64,000 bases of DNA from Sphingomonas sp. LaA6.9 (lineage in GTDB: Bacteria > Pseudomonadota > Alphaproteobacteria > Sphingomonadales > Sphingomonadaceae). The notes under the pieces were generated by a model. The model saw nothing but the letters and a program-made list of their open reading frames with translations, made no database searches and was not told where the DNA came from. This document shows, in pieces, positions 18,170-26,354 of the stretch. Position 1 is the first letter of the stretch; every line of letters begins with the position of its first letter. The stretch covers positions 1 to 64,000 of the forward strand of contig NZ_JAKVIO010000001.1 in assembly GCF_022601895.1 (NCBI RefSeq), read 5' to 3'. The translations under genes were made by a program, and so were the position numbers.

Positions 18170-18478
18170 TCAGGATTTGCCGCGCGCGTCCTTGTTGCAT
18201 GCGGCGAGCTGCGTCTGGTCGAGCACGGTGCTGCCGACGGTGATAGCGTCAACCGCGCCGATGCGTTTGGCGAGGTCGCGGCAGGCGCGCTCGACCGCGA
18301 CGCGGCGATCGTCGCCGGGCCCGCGGCATGCGCCCTCGGCGCAGCTCCAGAAATTATTGCCCACGATCACGCGCTCGGGGAGCGGGGTGCCGTGGTTGAT
18401 TGTCGCCGTGCCCGGCGCCGAAGCCGCCATGGCTGCGACGGGCGAGGCGAGCAGGATAAGCGATGCTGCCAGTCTCAT
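18170..18478 (-). CDS. Small secreted Cys-containing protein, CC_3452-like (102 aa)
   Basis: A signal peptide is clear (MRLAASLILLASPVAAMAAS). The mature part contains a W-x-C-x4-C-x-G element (FWSCAEGACRGPG) followed by ERACRDLAKRIGAV and a final LAACN, the pattern of the uncharacterised CC_3452 family of alphaproteobacterial exported proteins. The four Cys could form two disulfides in the periplasm. It has its own terminator and is divergent from the AraC-type regulator, with a palindrome between them. Function unknown; family assignment from memory of the motif. Confidence 0.65.
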   Translation of the reverse strand: MRLAASLILLASPVAAMAASAPGTATINHGTPLPERVIVGNNFWSCAEGACRGPGDDRRVAVERACRDLAKRIGAVDAITVGSTVLDQTQLAACNKDARGKS

Positions 18479-18536
18479 TGGGAAAACTCCGGTTCCTGGG
18501 GGAAGAACAGTTTCTCAATAAAACTGGAAATTCGGA

Positions 18537-18554
18537 CGATATAGCGTTATATCG
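18537..18554. promoter_or_regulatory. AT-rich palindrome in a divergent promoter region
   Basis: CGATATA-GCGT-TATATCG is a perfect 7-bp inverted repeat with a 4-base centre, lying between the CC_3452-like gene (start 18478, minus) and the AraC-family gene (start 18591, plus). Position and symmetry suggest an operator, but no binding protein can be assigned. Confidence 0.4.
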
Positions 18555-18590
18555 CCATTAATCTTTGCCAATCGTCCAGAAGGCCGCTCC

Positions 18591-19568
18591 ATGGACCCGA
18601 TTGATGACATTTTTTCCGCGATGCGCGTCCATCGCGCCATCCATGCCCGGATCGAGGCGACCGCGCCCTGGGGCGTCAATTTCGTGGCGGGCAAGGCCGC
18701 GCGCTTCGGTCTGGTGATCGAAGGCAATTGCTGGCTGGAGGTGGAGGGCAAATCCGATCCGATCCCGCTCGGCGCGGGGGACTGCTACGTCATCCTGCGT
18801 GGGACGCGCTATTCGCTGCGCGATCATCCCGGCTCCGCCGTCGAGAACTGCTATCACGCGCTCAGGGATTATGACGAGAACCATGTCGTCCATCTGGGCG
18901 GCGGCGGGAAGGCGACGACCGTGGTGACGGGCTGGTTCCTCTACGACGCGATTTCGGCGCGGCCGCTGGTCGAGCTGATGCCCGCGCTCATCCAGACGCG
19001 GATGGATGCGCAGCGTTCGCAGATCCTTCAGGCGACGCTGCAGCTGCTGGCGCTCGAGACGCAGCAAAAGGGACTGGGCTCGCAGATCATGATCAGCCGG
19101 CTGGCCGACATATTGTTCATCCAGACGATCCGTGCGCATGCGGCAAAGGCCGGCGCCGCGGCGGGTGGCTGGCTCGGCGCATTGTGCGATCGGCGCTTGG
19201 GCCCGGTCTTCCGCGCGATCCATGAGGCGCTCGACCATGACTGGACGGTCGACGCGCTCGCCGCGGTCGCGGGCATGTCGCGATCGGCTTTTGCCGCGCA
19301 TTTCAAGGAGGCGGTGGGTTCGGCGCCGCTCGAATATCTGACGCACTGGCGGATGTTCCGCGCGGGCCACCTGCTGCGCAAGGGCGAACAGTCGACCGCC
19401 GCGATCGCATTTGCGGTCGGCTATGAATCGGAATCGGCCTTTTCCAAGACGTTCAAGCGCGTGACCGGGGTCGCTCCGGGTGCATGGCGGCGCACCGCCG
19501 GCGAGGCGGCGCAGGTGAAGATCGAGATCGATCCGCGCGCCGATGGACGCCCGGCGGTCGCGGCTTAA
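18591..19568 (+). CDS. AraC family transcriptional regulator with cupin sensor (325 aa)
   Basis: The N-terminal half is a cupin-type ligand-binding domain (FGLVIEGNCWLEVEG, IPLGAGDCYVILRGT), as in AraC regulators of the cupin_6 group. The C-terminal DNA-binding domain has the two helix-turn-helix motifs: WTVDALAAVAGMSRSAFAAH and TAAIAFAVGYESESAFSKTF, ending GVAPGAWRR. Such regulators often control an adjacent oxidoreductase or efflux gene, but the divergent neighbour here is a small secreted protein. Effector unknown. Confidence 0.88.
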   Translation: MDPIDDIFSAMRVHRAIHARIEATAPWGVNFVAGKAARFGLVIEGNCWLEVEGKSDPIPLGAGDCYVILRGTRYSLRDHPGSAVENCYHALRDYDENHVVHLGGGGKATTVVTGWFLYDAISARPLVELMPALIQTRMDAQRSQILQATLQLLALETQQKGLGSQIMISRLADILFIQTIRAHAAKAGAAAGGWLGALCDRRLGPVFRAIHEALDHDWTVDALAAVAGMSRSAFAAHFKEAVGSAPLEYLTHWRMFRAGHLLRKGEQSTAAIAFAVGYESESAFSKTFKRVTGVAPGAWRRTAGEAAQVKIEIDPRADGRPAVAA

Positions 19569-19590
19569 CGGTGTGGTGCTCACAAATTTA

Positions 19591-19703
19591 CCGCTCATCC
19601 TGAGTAGCCGTTGAGCTTGCCGAAACGGCGTATCGAAGGACGCACGGGGTCGGTCCTTCGATACGAGCCCTCGACAAGCTCGGTCTCTACTCAGGATGAG
19701 CGG
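19591..19703. repeat. Long palindromic intergenic repeat, copy 2
   Basis: A 113-base element lies between the AraC gene and argD. The outer arms are a perfect 17-bp inverted repeat (CCGCTCATCCTGAGTAG at 19591-19607, complement at 19687-19703), and the inner arms are a perfect 13-bp inverted repeat (CGTATCGAAGGAC at 19629-19641, complement at 19653-19665). It is related to the copy at 15933, with matched changes in both arms. Confidence 0.9.
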
Positions 19704-19728
19704 GTTGTTTTGTTGCTCGCGCCCCGAG

Positions 19729-19758
19729 TTGACCGGCAAAGCCCCCTTTCTGTATAGG
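19729..19758 (+). promoter_or_regulatory. Candidate argD promoter
   Basis: TTGACC (19729-19734) and TATAGG (19753-19758) are separated by 18 bases and would start a transcript near 19765, just before the hairpin at 19770 and 64 bases before the argD ATG. This is pattern matching only. Confidence 0.4.
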
Positions 19759-19769
19759 GCAGTCCGTCA

Positions 19770-19793
19770 GGCGACCTTGGGGGTCGCCTTTTT
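19770..19793 (+). terminator. Terminator-like hairpin in the argD leader
   Basis: GGCGACC and GGTCGCC form a 7-bp stem around TTGGG, followed by five T residues. It lies 35 bases before the argD start. It may terminate transcription from upstream, or act as an attenuator or 5' stabilising hairpin of the arg mRNA if the promoter at 19729 is real. Confidence 0.6.
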
Positions 19794-19828
19794 GCGTTTC
19801 TAAACCCGCAGAAGAAGGAGTCCTTGCG

Positions 19829-21025
19829 ATGACCATCACGCCCCTCATGCCCGTCTACCCGCGGTGTGGCGTGCGTCCGGTCCGAGGCGAGGGCTGCTAT
19901 CTCTACGGAGAACGCGGCGAGAAATATCTCGATTTCGCGGCGGGCATCGCGGTGAACGCGCTGGGCCATGGCCATCCGCATCTGACCAAAGCGATCCAGG
20001 AGCAGGCCGCGACGCTGATGCACGTGTCGAACCTGTACGGTTCCCCGCAGGGCGAGGCGCTGGCGCAGCGCATCGTCGACAACAGCTTTGCCGACACCGT
20101 GTTCTTCACCAATTCGGGCGTCGAGGCGATCGAATGCGCGATCAAGACCGCGCGTCGCTATCACTATGTCAACGGCAACCCGAAGCGCCACAAGCTGATC
20201 ACCTTCAAGAACGCCTTTCACGGCCGTTCGATCGGCGCGATTTCGGCGACCGACCAGCCCAAGATGCGCGACGGCTTCGAGCCCCTGCTGCCGGGCTTCG
20301 ACTATGCGAAGTTCAACGATCTCGAGGGCGCGCTGGCGCTGATCGACGACGAGACCGCGGGCTTCCTCGTCGAGACGGTGCAGGGCGAGGGCGGGATGAC
20401 CGCGGGCACGCCCGAATTCATCCAGGGGCTGCGCAAGGCGTGCGACGAGCATGGCCTGCTGCTGATCCTCGACGAGATCCAGTGCGGCTATGGCCGCACC
20501 GGCAAGATGTGGGCCTATGAGCATTATGGCATCACCCCCGATATCCTGACCGCGGCGAAGGGCATCGGCGGCGGCTTTCCGCTCGGCGCCTGCCTCGCAA
20601 CCGAGGAAGCCGCCAAGGGCATGGTGATCGGCACGCACGGCTCGACCTATGGCGGCAATCCGCTGGCGATGGCGGCGGGGCAGGCGATCCTCGACGTGAT
20701 GCTCGAGCCCGGCTTCTTGGATCATGTCGTCAAGATGGGCGAGCGACTGCGCCAGGCGTTCGAGCAGCTGATCCCCAACCATGATCACCTGTTCGACGAG
20801 ATCCGCGGCAAGGGGCTGATGCTCGGCATCAAGATGAAGGAGCCGGCGGTGTCGCGCGACTTCGTGGCGCATCTGCGCGACAATCACGGCCTGCTGACCG
20901 TTGCCGCGGGCGAGAATGTGTTCCGCGTCCTGCCGCCGCTGGTGATCGGGGAAGATCATATCGCCGAGTGCATCGAGCGGCTGAGCGAGGGTGCGCGGAC
21001 TTTCGGGATTCCGAGCGATGACTGA
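19829..21025 (+). CDS. argD: Acetylornithine aminotransferase family (398 aa)
   Basis: This is a class III PLP aminotransferase that makes N-acetylornithine in arginine synthesis; the same enzyme can often serve as succinylornithine aminotransferase. The sequence shows [15 protein letters not shown], the PLP-contact loop [28 protein letters not shown], and the Schiff-base Lys in [17 protein letters not shown] strong AGAAGGAG ribosome site precedes the ATG. The stop overlaps the argF start by 8 bases, indicating a coupled argD-argF operon. Confidence 0.93.
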   Translation: MTITPLMPVYPRCGVRPVRGEGCYLYGERGEKYLDFAAGIAVNALGHGHPHLTKAIQEQAATLMHVSNLYGSPQGEALAQRIVDNSFADTVFFTNSGVEAIECAIKTARRYHYVNGNPKRHKLITFKNAFHGRSIGAISATDQPKMRDGFEPLLPGFDYAKFNDLEGALALIDDETAGFLVETVQGEGGMTAGTPEFIQGLRKACDEHGLLLILDEIQCGYGRTGKMWAYEHYGITPDILTAAKGIGGGFPLGACLATEEAAKGMVIGTHGSTYGGNPLAMAAGQAILDVMLEPGFLDHVVKMGERLRQAFEQLIPNHDHLFDEIRGKGLMLGIKMKEPAVSRDFVAHLRDNHGLLTVAAGENVFRVLPPLVIGEDHIAECIERLSEGARTFGIPSDD

Positions 21026-21956
21026 GCAGCGGCGGCATTTCCTGGATCTCACCGATGCGGGCGGCGATGCGATCGCCGCGATGCTGAACGACGCACTCGA
21101 TCGTAAGGCCGCGCGCAAGGGGCGTCCCAAGGGGGCGGCCGACAAGGATGCGCCGCTTGCGGGGCACACGCTCGCGATGATCTTCGAGAAGAACTCGACG
21201 CGCACGCGCGTCTCGTTCGATGCGGCGATGCGTCAGCTGGGCGGCACGCCGATCGTGATGGATGCGGGAACCATGCAGCTCGGGCGCGGCGAGACCGTGG
21301 CGGACACCGCACGCGTGCTTTCGCGCTATATCGACGCGATCATGATCCGGACCGACGATCACGCGAAGATCCGCGAGATGGCGGACTACGCATCGGTGCC
21401 CGTCATCAATGGCCTGACCGACGCGTCGCATCCCTGCCAGATCATGGCCGACCTGCTGACCGTGATCGAGCACGGCAAGGCGCTGCCAGGCTCCAGATGG
21501 GCGTGGCTTGGCGACGGCAACAACGTCCTCCACTCGATCGTCGAGGCGGCGGGGTTGCTGCACTTCAACGTCAGCATCGGCTGCCCCGAAGGCTATGATC
21601 CGCACGACCATTATGTCGAAGCCGCACGCGCGCGCGGTGCCGATATCCGCATCACGCGCGACGCGCACGAGGCGGTCAGGGACGCCGACGTCGTCGTCAC
21701 CGACACCTGGATCTCGATGGGACAGGCGCATGCGGAAGCGAAGCTCGCGGCGATGATGCCCTATCAGGTCACCAGCGAGTTGATGGCGCATGCGAAGCGC
21801 GACGCGCTGTTCCTCCACTGCCTGCCCGCGCATCGCGGCGAGGAAGTGGTCGATGCGGTGATCGACGGGCCGCGCTCGGTGATCTGGGACGAGGCGGAGA
21901 ACCGCCTCCACGCCCAGAAATCGGTGCTGCTCTGGGCGCTGGGCAAGCTTGGTTGA
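21018..21956 (+). CDS. argF: Ornithine carbamoyltransferase (312 aa)
   Basis: This enzyme makes citrulline from ornithine and carbamoyl phosphate. The carbamoyl-phosphate site is [11 protein letters not shown], followed by the [11 protein letters not shown] ornithine/carbamoyl element and the C-terminal [11 protein letters not shown]. The start [11 protein letters not shown] at 21018 overlaps argD by 8 bases. An anabolic role is supported by its place behind argD. Length is normal. Confidence 0.96.
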   Translation: MTEQRRHFLDLTDAGGDAIAAMLNDALDRKAARKGRPKGAADKDAPLAGHTLAMIFEKNSTRTRVSFDAAMRQLGGTPIVMDAGTMQLGRGETVADTARVLSRYIDAIMIRTDDHAKIREMADYASVPVINGLTDASHPCQIMADLLTVIEHGKALPGSRWAWLGDGNNVLHSIVEAAGLLHFNVSIGCPEGYDPHDHYVEAARARGADIRITRDAHEAVRDADVVVTDTWISMGQAHAEAKLAAMMPYQVTSELMAHAKRDALFLHCLPAHRGEEVVDAVIDGPRSVIWDEAENRLHAQKSVLLWALGKLG

Positions 21957-22069
21957 GAATTCGGCCGGGCGGCCTATCTAAATGGGTCGTCCGTGCCGGG
22001 CCATGCCTGCGCACGATATTGCGATAACTGACGTCGCGCGGTTTCCGCGCGGACGAACGGAGCATTCTG

Positions 22070-22987
22070 GTGTCCTCTACCCCAAATTTCGAAGCCGAAC
22101 TCGATCGCCAGCTTGGCTTCACCATTCCCGGCCGCCATGCGCGCGGGCGGCTGGTGCGGATTGGTCCCGTGCTCGACCAGGTGCTTGCCGCGCACGGCTA
22201 TCCGCCCGCGATCGAGAAGGTGCTTGCCGAGGCGCTCGCGCTGACCGCGCTGCTCGGCTCGACGCTCAAGGGTGATCAGGGGCAGATGACGCTTCAGGCG
22301 CAGACCGAGAGCGGCGTGATCGAACTGCTCGTGTGCGACTACCGCGCGGGCGAGGTCCGCGGCTATGTGAAGTTCGACGCCGACCGCCTTGCCGAAGTGC
22401 CGGCCGACCCGACGCTGTTCGCGCTGTTCGGCAAGGGCTATCTCGCGATCACCTTCGACCAGGCGGTTTCGGGCGAGCGTTATCAGGGAATCGTCCCGCT
22501 CGAAGGCACATCGCTCGCCGAGGCGGCGGAGAATTATTTCTGCCAGTCGGAACAGATCCCGAGCATCATTCGCCTTGCGGCCGCACAGGGCGGGGCCGGT
22601 GGCTGTCGCGCGGGCGGCATGCTGCTCCAGCATCTCCCCGAGGGCGAGGAGGGGCGCGAGCGCCTTCACACGCGGCTGGACCATCCCGAATGGGAGCATG
22701 TCCGCATGCTGGGCGAGACGATCAGCGTCGAGGAACTCACCGATCCCGCGCTGCCGCTCGAGACGATCGTCTGGCGGCTGTTCAACGAGGAAGACGAGGT
22801 GCGGCTGCTCGGCGGGCAGGTGCTGACCAGGGGGTGTCGCTGCGACGTCGCGCATATCGGGTCTGTTATCGGCAAGTTTCCCGAGGACGAGCGCGCCGCG
22901 ATGGCGGGCGACGATGGCATCATCCGCGTCGATTGCGCATTCTGCGCGCGCAGCTTCCCGATCCCGCTGGCCGAGGCGGGCGAATAA
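22070..22987 (+). CDS. hslO: Redox-regulated chaperone Hsp33 (305 aa)
   Basis: Hsp33 is a cytosolic holdase activated by oxidation. The zinc redox switch is intact at the C-terminus: CRC, 30 residues, then CAFC (about residues 262-298). The N-terminal fold shows VLAEALALTALLGSTLKG and TLQAQTESGVIELLVCDYR, and EAAENYFCQSEQIP is the family signature. It begins with GTG at 22070. It follows argF on the same strand, a gene order I recall from sphingomonads. Alphaproteobacterial proteins are slightly longer than the E. coli one. Confidence 0.94.
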   Translation: MSSTPNFEAELDRQLGFTIPGRHARGRLVRIGPVLDQVLAAHGYPPAIEKVLAEALALTALLGSTLKGDQGQMTLQAQTESGVIELLVCDYRAGEVRGYVKFDADRLAEVPADPTLFALFGKGYLAITFDQAVSGERYQGIVPLEGTSLAEAAENYFCQSEQIPSIIRLAAAQGGAGGCRAGGMLLQHLPEGEEGRERLHTRLDHPEWEHVRMLGETISVEELTDPALPLETIVWRLFNEEDEVRLLGGQVLTRGCRCDVAHIGSVIGKFPEDERAAMAGDDGIIRVDCAFCARSFPIPLAEAGE

Positions 22988-23002
22988 TCGCTTATTTGCG
23001 GC

Positions 23003-23030
23003 TTGCCGTTAATTAAGCCGACATTATCTA
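23003..23030 (+). promoter_or_regulatory. Possible promoter for the DUF3617-like gene
   Basis: TTGCCG (23003-23008) and TATCTA (23025-23030) are spaced by 16 bases in an AT-rich gap after hslO and lie about 80 bases before the next ATG. Weak evidence from pattern only. Confidence 0.3.
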
Positions 23031-23109
23031 AAAGTAACAACCACCCGCCGCGGCATCTGGGATCGCCGCCGCGACGGGCCGGCTTTGGTCGGTATTGAGG
23101 AAAGTCGGA

Positions 23110-23529
23110 ATGAAGCGTGCGTCCCTGTCCCGTTTTTCGCTGTTTGCGGTTGGCGCGTTGACCGCGGCCGCGGCCCCTGCCGCCTGGCAGCCTGCGCACG
23201 CACCGGCGCTGCCCGCGCTCGCCGGGATCGAGAAGGGGATGTGGGAATTGCGCGAGCGCGGGTCGAGCGCCGCGCTACGCAGGATCTGCGTTGCCGACGC
23301 ATTCGCGCTGATCCAGATCCGTCATGGCGGAACCGCCTGTTCGCGTTTCGTGATCGACAGCAAGCCCGATCGCGCGACGGTGCATTATACATGCCCCGGC
23401 GCCGGCCATGGTCGCACCACGATCCGCCTCGAAAGCAGCCGGCTTATCCAGATCGATTCGCAGGGGATCGCGGACAATTCGCCCTTCAACGTCACCTATG
23501 AGGGGCGCCGCTTGGGCAATTGCGGCTGA
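23110..23529 (+). CDS. Exported DUF3617-like protein (139 aa)
   Basis: A signal peptide covers about residues 1-29 (FSLFAVGALTAAAAPAAW). The mature region begins GIEKGMWELRERG, has Cys in RRICVADAFAL, TACSRFVI and HYTCPGAGHG, and ends with a terminal Cys (LGNCG). The opening G-x-W-E strand with spaced Cys fits the DUF3617 group of periplasmic proteins of unknown function. It stands alone between hslO and the putative small RNA. Confidence 0.6.
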   Translation: MKRASLSRFSLFAVGALTAAAAPAAWQPAHAPALPALAGIEKGMWELRERGSSAALRRICVADAFALIQIRHGGTACSRFVIDSKPDRATVHYTCPGAGHGRTTIRLESSRLIQIDSQGIADNSPFNVTYEGRRLGNCG

Positions 23530-23574
23530 TGGCCACCGCCGTTAACGCGTCGTTTACCATTATTGGTTAGGATA

Positions 23575-23668
23575 TGCCTTGTGTCGGGTTCGACACGCTT
23601 TCCTCCCTAGCAGGCCGCAAGGCCGGAACTGGGCCGCTTCCTCTTCAGGACGCGGCCCGTTGTTTTTG
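23575..23668 (+). ncRNA. Candidate small RNA with anti-Shine-Dalgarno loops
   Basis: Four stems follow one another in a non-coding gap. GTGTCG-GGTT-CGACAC is at 23581-23596. GCT/AGC encloses TTCCTCCCT at 23597-23611. GGCC-GCAA-GGCC is at 23613-23624. A long terminator hairpin runs from 23631 to 23658 (GGGCCGC, TCCT-CTTC-AGGA, GCGGCCC) with a T tract at 23661-23667. CU-rich loops able to pair with ribosome sites, plus a final terminator, are hallmarks of the alphaproteobacterial alpha-r14/SuhB-type regulators. The 5' end is a guess and no clear promoter is seen. Alternatively it is only a terminator for the upstream gene. Confidence 0.5.
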
Positions 23669-23767
23669 AGCCTGATTGCCGCTTCAGCCCGAACCCGTCA
23701 TTCGGCCTGATACTATCAAGGTCGGCCCTTGCCAGCGCGGCACGCAAGGCGTAGCGCGCCGCGCATC

Positions 23768-24460
23768 ATGGATAGCAATGCAACGAATGGCGTCAGGCGC
23801 GCAGTGGTGCTGCTCTCGGGCGGACTGGATTCGATGGTCTGTGCAGGGCTGGCGAAGGAAGCGGGCTTCAGCGTACTCGCGCTCACCATCGACTATAACC
23901 AGCGCCACCGCATCGAACTCGAAGCAGCGGCGCGCATCGCGAAAACGATCGGTGCCGAACGTCACATCGTCCTGCCGCTCGACTTGCGCGGCTTCGGCGG
24001 ATCGGCGCTGACCGACGACATCGCCGTGCCCAAGGATGGCGTCGAAGACGGGGCGATCCCCGTCACCTATGTTCCGGCCCGCAATACGATCTTCCTCTCG
24101 GTCGCGCTCGGCTGGGCGGAGGCCGCGGGCGCGCGCGACATCTTCGTCGGCGTCAATGCGCTGGATTATTCAGGGTATCCCGATTGCCGTCCCGAATTCA
24201 TCGAGGGCTTCGAGCGACTGGCCGAGCTTGCCACCAAGGCGGGCGTCGAGGGGCAGCCCTTCAGGATCCACGCCCCGCTCCAGCATTTCGGCAAGGCCGA
24301 GATCGCGCGCGAGGCCGCGCGGCTGGGGCTCGAGAGCGGCCTGAGCTGGTCGTGCTACGACCCGACGCCCGAGGGCAAGCCCTGCGGCCAGTGCGACAGC
24401 TGCCGCCTGCGCGCCAAGGGTTTCGCGGACGCCGGACTGGTCGACACGGGCGCACCATGA
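23768..24460 (+). CDS. queC: 7-cyano-7-deazaguanine synthase (230 aa)
   Basis: QueC converts 7-carboxy-7-deazaguanine to preQ0 with ATP and ammonia in queuosine synthesis. The N-type ATP pyrophosphatase loop is [10 protein letters not shown], with TIDYNQRH and [16 protein letters not shown] in the body and the C-terminal zinc site as C-x9-CGQCDSC. The start MDSNATNG at 23768 is chosen; the frame extends upstream without support. Its stop overlaps the queE start by 4 bases. Confidence 0.95.
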   Translation: MDSNATNGVRRAVVLLSGGLDSMVCAGLAKEAGFSVLALTIDYNQRHRIELEAAARIAKTIGAERHIVLPLDLRGFGGSALTDDIAVPKDGVEDGAIPVTYVPARNTIFLSVALGWAEAAGARDIFVGVNALDYSGYPDCRPEFIEGFERLAELATKAGVEGQPFRIHAPLQHFGKAEIAREAARLGLESGLSWSCYDPTPEGKPCGQCDSCRLRAKGFADAGLVDTGAP

Positions 24461-25089
24461 CCTACGCGGTCAAGGAAATGTTCCTCACGCTTCAGGGCGA
24501 GGGGCAGCGCGCGGGACGCCGCGCCGTGTTCCTGCGCTTTGCGGGGTGCAATCTCTGGACGGGGCGCGAGCAGGACCGCGAAAAGGCGATTTGCCAGTTC
24601 TGCGACACCGATTTCGTTGGAACCGACGGCACCGGCGGTGGCAAGTTCGCCGACGCAGCTGCGCTTGCACGCGCCGTCGCTGCGCTCTGGGGCGAGGATC
24701 GCGCGCGCGCCTATATCGTCTGCACGGGCGGAGAGCCGCTGCTCCAGCTCGACACGCCGCTGATCGACGCGCTCCACGCCGAGGGCTTCGAGATCGCGGT
24801 GGAGACCAACGGCACCATCGCGGCGCCCGCGGGGCTCGACTGGATCTGCGTCAGCCCCAAGGCGGGCAGCGAGGTCGTCCAGCGTTCCGGCGACGAACTG
24901 AAGCTGGTCTGGCCCCAGCCAGGCAGCGATTTCGAGGCGATGGAAGGCTGGGACTTCCGCCACTTCCTGATCCAGCCGATGGACGATGCGCGTGGCGAGG
25001 CCAATGTCCGCGCGGCGATCGACTTTGCCATGGCGCGGCCCAGATGGCGGCTCTCGCTCCAGACGCACAAGCTGCTCGGGCTGAGATAG
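24457..25089 (+). CDS. queE: 7-carboxy-7-deazaguanine synthase, radical SAM (210 aa)
   Basis: QueE makes the deazaguanine ring from 6-carboxytetrahydropterin. The iron-sulfur motif is not the canonical CxxxCxxC but C-x14-C-x2-C (Cys of FAGCNLW, then ICQFCDTDF), the variant known from Burkholderia multivorans Que[11 protein letters not shown] is the SAM-contacting GGE motif, and VETNGT and VSPKAG complete the active site. The 4-base overlap with queC shows an operon; queD is not in the window. Confidence 0.95.
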   Translation: MTYAVKEMFLTLQGEGQRAGRRAVFLRFAGCNLWTGREQDREKAICQFCDTDFVGTDGTGGGKFADAAALARAVAALWGEDRARAYIVCTGGEPLLQLDTPLIDALHAEGFEIAVETNGTIAAPAGLDWICVSPKAGSEVVQRSGDELKLVWPQPGSDFEAMEGWDFRHFLIQPMDDARGEANVRAAIDFAMARPRWRLSLQTHKLLGLR

Positions 25090-25113
25090 CCTGCCCAAGC
25101 GCCGGTCGTGTGG

Positions 25114-25767
25114 TCAGCGGCAGTTCTTCTTCAACTGATTCTTGCCGTCCCAGCATGCCTTGTCGAGACGCGGCAGGCGCTGCTGGTCATAGACCAGGAA
25201 CATCGGGAACTGCTGTTCGCCCGCGGGCTTCAGGCTGTTGCGGAACTCCATCATCCGCGCGGCGGCGAGCTCTGCGAGACCATTTTTGGGCGCGAACATC
25301 GCCGCGCTGCCGATCCGGCTTGCGGTCAGGCAGAAGCCAAGCTGGCCGTGCACCGTCGAAAAGCCCAGATAGGTGCGCGTGCCATATTGATCGAGCGCGG
25401 TCAGCGCGGCCTTGGGGTTCTTGTTCCTGCGCTTGAAATAGCCGTGCAGCGTCTCATAGGACTTGGCCAGCTCGGCCGAATGATCGGCGAGGATGTAGTT
25501 ATACTGGTTGAGCGTCAGCAGCGTGGGTGCGAACTGGCATTGCAGCGCAGCGACGTTCAATCCCGCGCGCATGCTCCAGACCATCGCCGCGCGCAGCTCT
25601 TCGGGGCGCGCATCGGGCAGCGGCAGCAGCACCCCCGGTTCGGCTCCCGTCACGCGCGCGCCCGCAAAATTCGGTGATTTCAGGAAGATCTGCGCCGATG
25701 CCGGCGCTGCCATTGTCAAACCGAATGCCGCTACGGCTATCGCCGCGGCCCTGATCCCCGTCATCAT
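25114..25767 (-). CDS. Hypothetical exported protein (217 aa)
   Basis: No named family is recognised. The N-terminus is a signal peptide (MMTGIRAAAIAVAAFGLTMA, cleavage near ASAQ). The mature protein is about 190 residues, largely helical in appearance, with three Cys (ALQCQFAP, GFCLTAS, DKACWDG). TLLTLNQYNYILADHSAEL and ALTALDQYGTRTY resemble conserved blocks of an alphaproteobacterial periplasmic family of unknown role. Start at the first of two adjacent ATG codons. It converges on queE. Confidence 0.6.
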   Translation of the reverse strand: MMTGIRAAAIAVAAFGLTMAAPASAQIFLKSPNFAGARVTGAEPGVLLPLPDARPEELRAAMVWSMRAGLNVAALQCQFAPTLLTLNQYNYILADHSAELAKSYETLHGYFKRRNKNPKAALTALDQYGTRTYLGFSTVHGQLGFCLTASRIGSAAMFAPKNGLAELAAARMMEFRNSLKPAGEQQFPMFLVYDQQRLPRLDKACWDGKNQLKKNCR

Positions 25768-25908
25768 CTTTTCCCGCCTGAAATTCGCGACCCCGAACAT
25801 GCAAACATGCCTAGATTCTTTGCGAGTCCGGCTCAAGCGCGAAGTCGGTATTCGTCCGCTGTCGGGCACGTTTGGGCCTCTTTTTCTGCGCCGGGCCGGG
25901 CGCTCCAT

Positions 25909-25938
25909 TAAAAAGGCCGCCCGGATCGCCGGACGGCC
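25909..25938 (-). terminator. Rho-independent terminator after the Ala/Asn-rich lipoprotein gene
   Basis: Read on the minus strand, GGCCGTCCGG-CGAT-CCGGGCGGCC forms a 10-bp stem with one mismatch and is followed by five T residues. It begins 26 bases beyond the lipoprotein stop. Confidence 0.85.
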
Positions 25939-25963
25939 CTGTCCACCAATTCGGAAACGCGGC

Positions 25964-26269
25964 TTAATTCGCGTTGGTAGCGTTGGTTGCCACGTTCGCA
26001 GCAGCGTTGGCGACGTTCGCCGCGGCGTTGCTGGCATTGGCAGCGGCATTGGCAGCATCGGCGGCCATGCCTGCATCATTGGCCATCGCGGCGTCGGTGT
26101 TGGTCATCATGTCGCTGGTGGTGCCGTTCATCATCGAATCTTCGGCATTCATCTCAACGGCATTGGCGGTGTCGTTGGTCACGGGCTCGGTTTTACCGCA
26201 AGCCGAAACCATCAGCGCCGCGCCGGCCATCATCGAGCCGGTCAACAGCTTTGCGAGAATGTCACGCAT
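25964..26269 (-). CDS. Low-complexity Ala/Asn-rich lipoprotein (101 aa)
   Basis: The signal sequence ends in a lipobox (LMVSACGK, Cys at about residue 24). The mature chain is almost entirely Ala, Asn, Thr, Asp and Met, with repeated AANA/NAAAN units towards the C-terminus. Such proteins are widespread in sphingomonads and are sometimes misnamed after the malaria circumsporozoite protein because of the repeats. It is expected to be anchored in the envelope and extended or helical; function unknown. It follows lipB on the same strand and has its own terminator. Confidence 0.65.
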   Translation of the reverse strand: MRDILAKLLTGSMMAGAALMVSACGKTEPVTNDTANAVEMNAEDSMMNGTTSDMMTNTDAAMANDAGMAADAANAAANASNAAANVANAAANVATNATNAN

Positions 26270-26354
26270 TTCAAACTCCCTATTTGCCCTTGATCTGGTG
26301 GCCTGTGGCCTTCTGCCAAATCGCCGCGGAGACTAAACAGAAAGTTGAAGCGCC

